Shown: positions 37,901 to 49,100 of the stretch, piece after piece | Layout: every line of letters starts with the position of its first letter | Numbering within the stretch: the stretch's first letter is position 1 | Assembly: GCF_041296385.1 (NCBI RefSeq) | Contig: NC_091014.1 | Coordinates: forward strand, 49,866,078-49,930,077 | Length of the DNA: 64,000 nucleotides | DNA from: Aphelocoma coerulescens | Taxonomy: Eukaryota; Chordata; Aves; Passeriformes; Corvidae | Reading direction: 5' to 3' | Translations under genes and position numbers: made by a program | The notes under the pieces: model-generated | Database searches by the model: none | What the model saw: the letters and a program-made list of their open reading frames with translations, nothing else | What the model was told of the DNA's origin: nothing

Positions 37901-38621
37901 GACGCATCCTACAGTTTTAATTTTTCCGTAGAAGGGTGCAAAAATTGTGCAATGAGTAAACTAAACACATAATAATTATCTATTCATGTACTGTTTTATG
38001 GACAGTCCAAAATCACATTAACATTCATGCAAATCACTCTTAATTTCAATTGGATTTGGATCAATTCCTTATCTCCCACAGAGGAGTTAAGCAAAGCTTT
38101 ATGTCAAAATTCTCTTTAGTGAAAATACCCGGTTTTTCCTGCTTTCAGGTGTATAATTATTAAATATTCTTTTCACATTACTTTTGCTTCGCTAATGACT
38201 AATCTATACTGTTTTTTATGTCACAAAATTGCTTCCTGAAACATTCACACACTAAACATTTGTACATACACACAAAAGTATACTACAGTATTTTCTGCTG
38301 CAATTTCCCAGCAATGAAAAAGCACTAGAGCCAAGATCAGCAGTAACAATACTAAATTTCCCCCAAACCAAGGAAGAATTTGGAAGAAGCAGTATAGAAT
38401 CAATAGCTTTTAAACTAAACATTTCCCATTTGTCATTACCACTTATTGATATTGGTGACAGTGTCAGAACATCCTATGTTAATACATCCCATTGGAAATA
38501 AGGCTCTTTTAGTAAGTCAAGGCTTGCCAGTTTTTGGTACAAATCTCAGAACTATGCTATATTTTCTTACGTTACAGAATTAAATACCATTCTACATAAA
38601 AATTAAACATGAGGCACTTAC
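34957..38621 (-). other. ANKS1B intron 2
   Basis: This 3665-bp intron between exons 2 and 3 has borders gtaagt and ttccag. The only structure noticed is a 28-base inverted repeat at 36644-36671. No mobile element was recognised. Confidence 0.88.
36644..36671. repeat. 13-bp perfect inverted repeat, 2-base spacer
   Basis: Arms CTTAGCCCAGTAA and TTACTGGGCTAAG are exact reverse complements separated by CA. It could form a hairpin in the transcript of either strand. Confidence 0.95.
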
Positions 38622-38702
38622 TTATGTCCATTTAAAGCTGCATGATGTAAAGCAGTATAACCTGAACTGTCAGTGCAGTTTATGTTTGGTCCTCGCCAGA
38701 TG
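38622..38702 (-). CDS. ANKS1B: ANKS1B exon 2 (ankyrin repeat 2, first half)
   Basis: This 81-bp internal exon runs leftward. It is preceded by the acceptor ctttatttgcag and followed by a strong donor, AA|gtaagt. It enters with one base completing a serine codon, then reads [20 protein letters not shown] followed by AALNGHK, with the last lysine codon split after two bases. [13 protein letters not shown] is a textbook ankyrin motif (TALHxAAxxGH). Human ANKS1B is recalled as nearly identical here, with PNVNC in place of PNINC, at about residues 45-72. The exon that should precede it (the MGKDQELLEAAR-type start) is not found to the right within the window, so intron 1 is longer than 25 kb. The next base, completing the lysine, is the first base of exon 3. 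Confidence 0.95.
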
Positions 38703-39819
38703 CTGCAAATAAAGCAAAATTGTGAAGTTAATTTTTTTGCTTGGCAAGTACAGACGTGTCAGAAATTTGATCTACAAATAATTTAAAGATCTTTGCAACA
38801 AGTGTGATTAAACTTTAGAGATTAATTACCTTGAAAGAAACTTAAAATAGCAAATGTAATCTTGATATCAATATAATTTATTTATAAAAATAATTTTACA
38901 CATCCATATATATAAGAGTAATGAACTTCATGTAGGACAGTCTCAAAGAATAATGACAGAATAGTCATTTCAATTAGAACTGTTCTCTCTTTTACTCTGG
39001 TAATTACACTGAGGTTATCATCTGATTTTGTACTATTTTTCCACAAGTTTGTGGAAAATTGTCTTTAGGTCAGGTGGTCTAGAATCAAACAAACATAAGA
39101 TTACTGAGAATGAATCATATTGTTTAAAGGGGCAGTAAATTTATTCTTTTTACTTAACTTGATAGTTTAGCTCCCACTTTAATTGATTATATTTTTAAAA
39201 TAAATTAGATATACCTTTAAAAATAAATTAATTAAATTATGTTTTGTTATCTTTCTGTATTTTACAGTCAACTTCACTTCATGTCCTGTTTAGCCAGTTT
39301 CATGATCTCTTATGGACTCTTCAAGAAACAGTAAAATAGATATTTTGTTTCAAAGCGGAAAACATGGCTGCTAATCTACCAAAAACCATCAACAAAACCA
39401 AACCCTGGAAATTGGTTAACAGAGGTGTATTGAGAACCAGCAGGCTTTTTTATCTAACCAATCACATTTGAAACTGATTGCATCCTTTACAGAAGCAACT
39501 TACTCTTCTGTAACAAAGTTTTCAATCATCAGTATTACAACTTCCAGAACATAAAATTATGAGTCCTGAATTACAGACTGTTTTCTTTAGTTTCTAATAC
39601 AGTGCTAAACAGTCATTGGCGAGCCATAATTCCTTTCACTTCATATATTAGAAGCAAGTGCTGTAGTTTAAAGAAAATAATTTGAAGCTAATAAGTAAAA
39701 AGAATTTCTCATACTGACATTTTTCATTATCTACATCAATAAAATGACATGTCATGCTTAATATATGACTTTTAAGAATTATTTATTATTGAATCTGTAT
39801 TTTACTACCTATAAAATGG

Positions 39820-39860
39820 AATATATATATGTACATATATATATATATACACGTGTGCAC
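39820..39860. repeat. (TA)n / TACATA alternating repeat
   Basis: Alternating purine-pyrimidine sequence, ATATATATATGTACATATAT continuing into ACACGTGTGCAC. It is a short degenerate dinucleotide microsatellite. Confidence 0.9.
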
Positions 39861-41302
39861 ACTACATAATACCGATGTAGACAGGTCTCTTTTTCATTGT
39901 GTGTATTTGAATGATTCATTAGCTCATAAACTTAAGCAGTTGTTTTCCCACAAGTAACACTGTGCACATACAGAATTATTTGTGTGAAACATTCTGTTCT
40001 GCAGTGAGCATAATTCTACACAATGCTGGGTACCTCACCTTTCCCTGCAATTTAATTTCTTGGAAGAACAGAATTGAATTATTTTCTTGGGTGCAAAGAA
40101 GCAAAGAAAAAGTAACTTTTTATAAAATCTGCTCAGACATCTAAAGATGTTCTTTTCTACAGAAGGCAACTTTCAGATGAGAAAAGACACTCTAATCTTT
40201 TCAGTTAAAGGAAATTATTTTAACTTCATGGAATAGTAAAAATTCAGTCCTTGAACTGATAGCTCCACCATAATAGACAGATGTTATTTATATGGCAAAG
40301 ACAAGCTGTCTTTATCTACTGGAAGAAAAGAAGTCCTTACTTATTGATAAGGTACAACCTCTCTTATACTTTTGCACAGCCTTTATTAATTATTGTCTTA
40401 TTTATTGAATAATATTTTCATCCTCTAATTTATACCAGCTTATAAGAGAATGAAGAAAACAAGAAGTGGTATAGAAAGTAAGATTTTAAATAGTAAAAAA
40501 AAATATACAACCAACCATACCATAATTTACTTGGTTTTGATATCTTGCTTGCTTTACTTAGAGTTGATAGGATTTGTCTGTTGGTTGTTTTTTCAAAATG
40601 GAAGGATCTGTGAGTTCATACACTATTCATGATGCACTAGGCATCATGAATTAAAAAAAAAAAATCAAAGAAAAACTAACAAAATGCTCACCAAAACCCC
40701 CAAACAAATCCTTATACATTCTCCCCTAATTTTCTCCTTTAATCCATGGACTAATTAAAACATTGTTGTACTTCCTGACTCTGTCTTAGTAAATATTTTT
40801 CAACTGAACCTGATTTAAAAAAAGTTCCCTGAAACTTTATTAAAGAGTATATAAGTGCACCTATGTGAAACTCCTCAGGACACGCAGGCTGGGAGGCTGA
40901 GGCTAAGGACAAAAGACAGTGAGTAAATCCTGATGACTCAGAGACACAAGACAGGATGGACAGCCTAATCACTGTCAGCTCCCAAAGGGTACATAAAGAC
41001 ATGCTCAAATTCACAGCTTGGTTAGCAAACTACAGAACACAGCAAACACGAATAGGACTCGGCTGCAGGCAGCTCTCTTCCCTTGGGCCAGTGTAGAAAT
41101 CCTCTCCGAGGAGGTCTTGCATTGCGACAGTATTGCAACATTATTTCCTACAAAAGGAATGCAGGTCCAGTATATACACGGGATATTTATGCTTTAATAA
41201 CTGAAAATCAAATTCAGACTGGACAGTCTGAATACAAATTCTTGCATTTTTACTTTTCTTTTACAATTCTTACTATTGTTTCTTTTTTTTTTAATGAGCT
41301 TA

Positions 41303-41374
41303 AATATATATACATATATATATTACATATAAAGAATAGTTACATATGTAACATATGTTACATATAAAGAATAG
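41303..41374. repeat. TATACATA-rich patch with 17-base direct repeats and a 22-bp palindrome
   Basis: TTACATATAAAGAATAG occurs twice (41323-41339 and 41358-41374, 35 bases apart). Between and overlapping them, 41344-41365 is a perfect 22-bp palindrome, and GTTACATATGTAAC (41339-41352) is another. Confidence 0.9.
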
Positions 41375-43189
41375 CATTTCAAAAGAAACATGAAAATGAC
41401 AGATAAAAGAAAAAGATGGTTACTTGATTGATTTCTTATTTTGCTATGCTTTTTGGAAAGAAAGAACTGTGAAGTGGCTGTTGTTACATACATATGAACA
41501 GAAAAGCAAGGAATAAACACTTTTTCCAGCTAATCATCACACAGACACACTCCCCCTCAACAGTACAGGAACTATGCTTGCAAGGTACACATGATTTTTC
41601 CATCGCATTTCTTCTCTGTACATAGATCTGCATTATATCATTCCATTATCATGATACTATTTCATGACTATACAATAATATCTCTGGTCCTTATACGGTA
41701 GTTTTGCTAAGGTGAAAGGAAAATATTTTTGGTAGACAATGATAAGAATTTTTAAAAGCCTTAGAAAGGTGACTGATGACATGAGTGTCTGTCTGCCCAT
41801 TGGTTTCACTAAACCTTCTCTGATTACTGACTGGTAACTCTCTTTGGAATTCATTTATTCTCTGAAATGAAGCAGCAACGCAGAGGATGACACTCCAGTT
41901 CCTCCAGAGAAGATGCACAAAGCATGGTGTTCATGCCCGCATTTTTTAGGGTCTAAACCCTGTCGAGAGCTGAGAGGCTTACATAGCCTCGTGCAAACCC
42001 CTCCCACCCCTCTCTCCACCCTCTCTCCTAAGTCCTCAATATCTTTGGAGGCTCTTCCTAGAGACACCTGGCTCTTCAGTACAGCAGAAGTAATGAATCT
42101 CGTCTTGCCAGGTCAGTTTTAACAGCTGGAAATTCTAAACTTCATCCTCCTTCCATTGATGTCAGTGGCAAACACCAACCAGTTCAGATTTATACAGCTT
42201 CCTTACTCTTCCTGTGTTCCATAGAATAAATACATATAACAGGAATTTGTCTTGTTCTGAGCCAAAATCTTCCAAATTTTCCATGTTTTTTTGTTAGTCT
42301 GACAGAAACACATTGACTAAAGATTTTTGAGCACACAGCCAGGCTCTTCATTAGTGCTCTGTCTACATTCCAACACAAGTTCAGTTGTGTAAACTCAGTT
42401 TATACAAAGTACATGGACAATTTTACAGATAATTTTGAAAATGTAAACTTTTACACAATAATATGTACCAACATTCAGGTATAATAATAATGTTACTTAC
42501 TGTGAACAGCAGAAAAATAGCTCCCATTCTCTGTTTTATGCACAAATACACCAAACTCACATTTGCACCTATATAAATTAATAATGTTACTTATCAAATA
42601 TAGAACTGCATAATTTTAGTAAAGGTGATTTTTTTTTTCCTTTCTGTGGATTCCTCTTTGGTAGAATCCAGTGTTATGCCAAATATAGTATCCTATAATT
42701 TTTTTTTTCATGTATGGTTTTACATATTATTAACACTGCCGTTAGTCCAAACTGCCATCCATAGCTTCTCCAGTGAAAAGAACTATGAAAATGTTGATTA
42801 TAAATGACTGAATTTCAGCATTTGGCTGAGAAGAGGCAGAAAGCCAGACACATAGAAATACCTAAGTCCTGGATATCCAGAAGTGACTTAGTTATGATGA
42901 GTTTTAGAGAGTCAATATGGCCTTATCCTTTGAATAACTTCAGGATAAAAGAATTGCAATTGAAAGAAAAAGGTCTTACAAAAGTGTATTTGATAGAATT
43001 AGAACTTAAGAAACATCTTTAAAGCAACTCTGGATGTGAGAAATTATAGAACCTGTATATGAGGACATTACAATTGTGAAGTACCCGAAGAACAGGCTGG
43101 AATAGTACTGAGATAATTGCAAACAATACAAATTCTTATTCCCATGTTAGGTTATGTGATAAACAGTGCCTGTGTATATCCACAAATGA

Positions 43190-44090
43190 CCACAAAGGGA
43201 CAGAAAGGGTGAGAATCAAGTAGTACCCTGGCCCAGCTACTTTGGGGTTCATCACAGAGGCATCACCAGTGCATTAAAAGCCCATCTCTGTAAGTCCAGC
43301 AGGACACAGCAGCACCACATCAGGCAAAGACACACATTGTTGGGGTCCCTCTCGTAACTGGGCTGTGAGAGCCTCCACCCCACTGCCCAGGGGTGACACA
43401 CATCAACATGAAGCAGTGCTGGAGAACACTTCAGGCTGAGAGAGACCACTGTCTAGGGTTACGGGACACATGGATTGGGTAAGACTCCTGATAGGATATT
43501 TAGGGGAGGAACCAAATGCAGGGAAAGGAATGGATTTAGGTGATTTGGGGAGGAACAAATTTGAGTAGATAGAGGGATAAGGGGACAGAAAGGGTTGATC
43601 ACATGTGCATAGTTGGCTCTGCAGTACAATAAGCCTATTGCAGATCATGTCCTGCACTCAATCTCTTTAAATTCTGATTCGATTTTCCTGGGCAAGGGCC
43701 TCTATCCTTTGTGGATGAATGAGGGCCTGTAACTGAGTCAAATGACGGGTTAGAGAGAATATATGTCAGTCTGGCCAAGAACTGGAGCAAATGAGGGTCT
43801 GCATACCAGAAACTGGAGGGACACCATGGATCAGAGGACCCGTGTGCGTCCATGGAGGCTGAAGCTGTAGTGTGGGTGTGTGAGACAGCATGTGATTGCT
43901 GATGAAGACCAAGCTGGATCAGTCAGCAAAGTAGGTGAAGTAGCCTGGGAGCCACTTGTGTGGCTGCATGTCTCTGAGGTTAAGACTGTGCAAGGAGGTG
44001 ATGTCATGTGAGACCAGGGAGGAGGTTACATTTTGCAGAACAAAAGATAACCAGGAGGCTTCTGCAGAAGTCCTACTAAGTATTTTGGGG
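43190..44090 (+). mobile_element. Probable LTR/endogenous-retrovirus-derived sequence
   Basis: This is a block of unusual composition for the intron: G-rich on the plus strand, with phrases such as ATTTAGGGGAGGAACC, GATTTGGGGAGGAAC and AGGGATAAGGGG. A degenerate poly(A)-signal-like CAATAAGCC follows at 43627, then CTCTTTAAATTCTGATTCG. The order of a G-rich U3-like part, then a poly(A)-signal-like motif, then a U5-like part suggests an old LTR, perhaps with a little internal sequence. No TG...CA ends, target duplication or viral gene could be found. Borders are rough, and the family is not identified. Confidence 0.35.
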
Positions 44091-44132
44091 GTTAGCCAAC
44101 TTTGATCATCTATATTAAAAATACTAGAGAAA

Positions 44133-44166
44133 CCAGTGGTCTTCTATGGCTGACATAGACCACTGG
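44133..44166. repeat. 10-bp inverted repeat
   Basis: Arms CCAGTGGTCT and AGACCACTGG are exact reverse complements around a 14-base centre; a shifted pairing adds TATG/CATA with a 3-base bulge. Confidence 0.9.
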
Positions 44167-45488
44167 GAGGCATGTCCTACAACTGCAGACTGCAACTATG
44201 CTCAGTTTGGGAAAGAATCTACCTGGAAAAACATTTTGATGACCACTCAGTCTCTCCAATTTTACTTTGTATGGTAAAATCTAAATAAACTAAACCTGAA
44301 GAGAAGTCACATGAACTATTTTAACTGAGTTAGAACTCCATTTACTTGAAGCCGCAATCTATTTCCCTTGAGGGTATATAGCTTTATCCTGATAGCCTTA
44401 GTAGTTACATCACTTTAAATGTTGTAAAAAATCAGTTAACATGCAAAAACCAAAAGGAGAAACACAGTGACTTCATGATGATGTCACACGAAGGAATAGG
44501 AAATCAATTAGTCATGCTTTATTTAAAAAATCTGTCATATATAAGGTAACTTTGCATTTGACCTTTATCTAACCAGTTTGGCTTCATCATTCTTTATGGA
44601 CAATGGAAGTACATCATATGGAAGTACACTGGCTGAGTATACTCCATGACACTATGGCTATATTCAGAAAGCAAAATTTTCCTGACTAGTACTGGTTACC
44701 TTTTACAGTCAAGATCAATTTGCCTGGAGTGGTTAAAAGCCTTCATCAGTTACGATGGAAGGGTTCTTCTGTATTCCACTTGTCTATAGGGACAAGCTGG
44801 GGTTTTGCTTAGTTCACAGAGAACCACAGTAACTCCAGCTTGTCAGTGATGAGTCAGACAGATCTTTGGATTCAATCCAAAGTTCTGTCCTTGAAAATCC
44901 AGTCATTCTGACAGGAAAAAATGTTACCTCTCATTTGGCATCCTCCTGCAGAAGAATGCTGTAAGAACAGCTACTAAATTATGAAAATACTCAGTTCAAA
45001 ACCAGATCAGCAGGCAGTACCTTTAATAAGTAAAATCATTCATGTTTAAGCAATGTGAATCATGTTCTAAAACCATTGCTAATGGTATCTCCATGTATGA
45101 TCTTAGGTGATTTGAGCAATCTGCAGGAATGCCACCTGGCTAATGCTGAAGATCAGTGTATCAGATGAACTTGGGCTCCCTAACCTATATGAGGTAGATG
45201 GGTTCTACGTATTTGTCATGAATCAGACCTATGCACTTTGTACAACACCTATAGATTGATCAAGATTAACCAGGAACACAGCTCACTGTGTTAGTACTAG
45301 GCCATGTATTAGAGAAAGGCAATTAAGCAGACATGCTTGACTGTATCTTTTTTCACTCTGTATACAATACTTAGGGGTACGTACATATATTAAACTCCCT
45401 TTATAAATAAATACTGGGTTCTTTCAACTCTTCCCAGACAACTAATATTTAGTGAAATTACATAAACAATCATTATTTTTCTATAAGC

Positions 45489-46145
45489 ATGACAGAAATC
45501 GATCTCCTGAGGGGTTGTGAAAGTCCTTACATATCTCATGATTCTAAGTACATCAAACACTCACCCACCCATTGGTTGAGGCAGGGGATTGTCCCATTCT
45601 ACTCCGCATCAGTGTGGCCTCACCTCGAGTGCTCTGTGCAGGTTTGGGTGCCACAATATAAGAATGATATAAAGCTATTAGAGAGCATCCAAAGGAGAGC
45701 TACAATGATATTGAAGGGCCTTGAGGGGAAGCCTTATGAGGACCAGCTGAGGATACTTGGTCTGTTCAGCCTGGAGGAGACCTGAGGAGAGACCTCAATG
45801 CAGTCTGCAACTTCCTTTTGAGGGGAAGAGGAGGAGCAGACACTGATCTCTTCTCTGTGCTGACCAGTGAGAGGATCCCAGAGAATGGCCTGAAGTTGTG
45901 TCAAGGGAGGTTTAGGTTGGGTATTAGGAAAAGGTTCTTCACCCAGAGGGTGTCTGGGCACTGGAACAGGCTCCCCAGGGCAGTGGTCACAGCACCAGCC
46001 TGACAGAGCTCAAAAAGCATTTGGACAATGCTCTCAGGCGCAGGGTGTGATTCTTGGGGATATCCTGTGCAAGTACAGGAATTGGACTTGATGATCCTTG
46101 TGGGTCCCTTCCAACTCAGCATATTCTATGATCTTATGATTCTAT
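45489..46145 (+). mobile_element. CR1 LINE fragment with intact 3' tail
   Basis: The plus strand encodes the decayed C-terminal part of the CR1 reverse transcriptase ORF: PHLECSVQVWVPQYKNDIKL, LESIQRRAT and QLRILGLFSLEE in one frame. After a frameshift, RFRLGIRKRFFTQRVSGHWN and RLPRAVV follow in another. The 3' untranslated part ends in GATGATCCTTGTGGGTCCCT, then TCCAACTC and ATTCTATGATCTTATGATTC, the CR1 hallmark tail. It is truncated at its 5' end and frame-broken, so inactive. The exact left border is uncertain; clear similarity starts near 45575. It lies antisense to ANKS1B. Confidence 0.93.
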
Positions 46146-49100
46146 ACACTGACATGGATATACCCATGAATCCTGATGTATAGTATATACATCAATATTT
46201 TCTTTTGAAGAACAGAGCACATTCCCAGATAGACCACTCTGACTTCTTTTGTAGAAATTAGCTGATATGAAAATAAAATTTTTTAAAAGCCACTCTAATA
46301 TTACTTTTATCAAAAACAAATTGAAGCAAAGTCCTATTTCTCTTTCTCTCACGAATACAGATATGATGACATATTTTGTTAGGAGAGATATTCCCTTAAC
46401 CATTCTTTTTCCTAATTCAACTGACCTTGAATCTTTAGTGAGAAAAGAGAGTTTTCTCCACAATATATTTTTGGAGATCCAACACAGTATTCCCATCCAT
46501 CATAAATTCATGGTGTTTGCAATTTTAAACACATTCTTATCACAGACAGGCAAAGTCAATATTTACTAGAAAAGGAGATTTTAAAACCTCTAAATGATTA
46601 ATTATGCATCCTGGAACACTTACTGACATTTGTTTAAGTGGAATAAAATTCCTGGAGCTCTGGCACTGGAAGCAGCACTTGGAAGAGCAGCAATTTGCAT
46701 CAAAGATTTTTGAATATGGATGCTGTTAGATCTATGACCTCATTCCAGTACTAAAGATTGTTCATCTTAGAAACCAACCTGAGATGAGACTCTTTGTTAT
46801 AGCTCTAGGACACACAGAACAGAGCTTGCTATATATAGAGTCTGCAATTCAGCTGGCTTTAATACCTTGTCCTTCCTCATCTGGGTTTCCTCAAAAGTAG
46901 GATAATTCTATCAGACACTAGCAAAACAGACACCAGAAAAAATACGTTATTCCATTTCCTCTTGATTCTTGAAGGCCTTCTCACACCTCATTCTCAATTT
47001 ATGCTGAGATTTGAAAATGAGATTCAGAAATCAACTATAGTAACATTAAGCCCTGCATCAATGTAATCAATCCCTCACTATCTTGACATACGAGAATGTA
47101 ACAGATGTGAAAGGTTCACTTTGTGTGTTTGCATCCACATGGTACTAAATCAGCTATCCACATGATCTCCCATATTCTCAATTCAAAGCTTCCATATCTT
47201 CATCTCATAACAGCAGCAATAATGTCCAATCCTTTTGGACAACCTGCCATAACCTTACCCTAAACTCAGAACACTGAAAGAGTGCAAGCTCCTGGAAGTA
47301 AGTTCTAAAATATGAATCCTAAGATATTAAGGCTCTTGAAGCCTATCAATGACCTGTAACATATGTAGAATATATACGTGACATTTATCCTTTCCTTAGT
47401 CGTTCAGACTCTACGGGCCTAAGCAAACAATGAGTAAGGCAGGGAACATCAGAAGCCTGCCACAGTACATTTTTGCAAGAGATAAGGTAAGTGAAAGTAA
47501 CCTTGATCAAAATGAATTCAAAAGAGTACTAAAACCCTTTGCTGTCCATAACATAAATATTAAACAATTTGAGTCCGTTCTTTGGAGAAACAGTTCCAAA
47601 TCAGAGGAGCACTTACTACATTTGCTAGAATGCTACCATGGCGTATCTACATGTTGACTGCCTCCATGCAAGTGCTAACACTCATTCTTTCCATCAGCTT
47701 TGTATTAACTTCATTAACAAGAACAAAACTTAGGAAAGACATATGAAATATAAAGATAGATAGGACAAATATATGATAGAAATGATAGTTACTGCATAGA
47801 AAAAAAAATTAGCACCTGTCCAGATTACATCAACATTTCTTTCTTCTCCTTAATTATCAAGTTAAATAAGGAAGTTAATTGGTGTGAAATTAGCTATTCC
47901 AGTAAGTACAACTGGGGAAAACCAATCCACTGATCAGGTTTTTTCAGAGCCTTAAAAATTGGTCTTTATCAGACATACTGCAAACCTCAAATGGAATCTT
48001 TGTAAGATCTAATCTTTAACACATAGAACTATTATAATGTGACATTTTCAAATGTTTTTGGCATAGAATAGAAAATCTGAATGAGAACAATATTGGATGA
48101 AACTATTGTGTGGTACAAAAATTACTAAATCAGGTAATATTATTAACTAAGGACATTTCAAGCAGAAATCCTCTATCCTATGCTCTAGCTAATTGGAACA
48201 GTAGGACAATAAAAGGCTTTCCAACAATAAAAACACAGAATTAGTGCCTTAATTTCTTCTCTCAGTAACATGTCATATTTGAAATAAATAATATCAAAAC
48301 AGAAGCATGATACTCAGCAATACATTTCATTTGCTGTGCTTTGCCAACAGAGGTCAGAATTACCTCAGCAGCATCCAAAGCATTACTATGATCATGACAA
48401 GAAATACTTTTATTACCACAAAATTACTTTCACAAAGACAAATAACATACTTTAACTAGAGGCTGAAGTTTCACAGCGACATACTGCAAAGGTCTTCCAA
48501 AGCTTTTTGGCATGTAAAACAGTATCAGCACTTAAAATGTCCTGAACACTGTTACTGAAATAACTACAAAGGTCATATCCATCACATGACTGACAAAGTA
48601 TTTGGTAAGATATACTAGTAACCATTTGGATCACTCAGAAAAAATCAATTCATCCAACATGAGGCTTTTCATTGAACAAAATAATTTATGACACATAGCT
48701 TAGAAGGCAAAATGTAATTACAGTAAAAATATTCAGTACGTTTGCAGTGTATTTATGTTAGAATTCCCTATTTAAATCCATTAGGAGTTATTGTTTCTAC
48801 TCTATTTAAAAGCCTTATCAAGTGTAGAAATGAAATCCAAGACTAAGAGGTTTAAATGACACAGAAGCTTCTACTATAATTGGCTGATGTGTAGTTTCAA
48901 GTAGCTTAAAAAGAACAATAACCCATCACTTATTTCCAGATGTATCTAAAGTGAACACTGTGTTTTATAATTTTCCAAAAACTAATTAAACACTGACAAA
49001 GAAATATTCTTTGTACCTCAAATAGTTTTACTGTGGAATGTTTTCTAGAAAATGAACCTGAGACCTACTCCATAAGTATTCCAAGTGCTCCATAGAGTTG

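Larger units (their letters stand above)
4501..38702 (-). other. ANKS1B: ANKS1B gene, partial (exons 2 to 8 with introns)
   Basis: Seven minus-strand exons join in one frame, 1000 coding bases in all, and encode the ankyrin-repeat half of ANKS1B (AIDA-1). In the known protein, ankyrin repeats are followed by two SAM domains and a PTB domain; neuronal forms are enriched at postsynaptic densities and bind partners such as APP and PSD-95. Here only ankyrin repeats 2 to 7 and the following linker are present. The paralogue ANKS1A is excluded because the exons read [12 protein letters not shown] and LSKLLDEIKLCQEK, which are ANKS1B-type. Phases agree across all six internal junctions, and no stop or frameshift was seen, so the locus looks functional. 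The start codon exon and the SAM/PTB exons lie outside the window. Only the gene span visible here is given; its true ends are not. Confidence 0.95.

Noticed and set aside
45489..46003. Reverse-transcriptase-like frames as a host gene
   Set aside because: They match the CR1 ORF end, are broken by a frameshift, and run into a CR1 3' tail; they are remnants of a mobile element.
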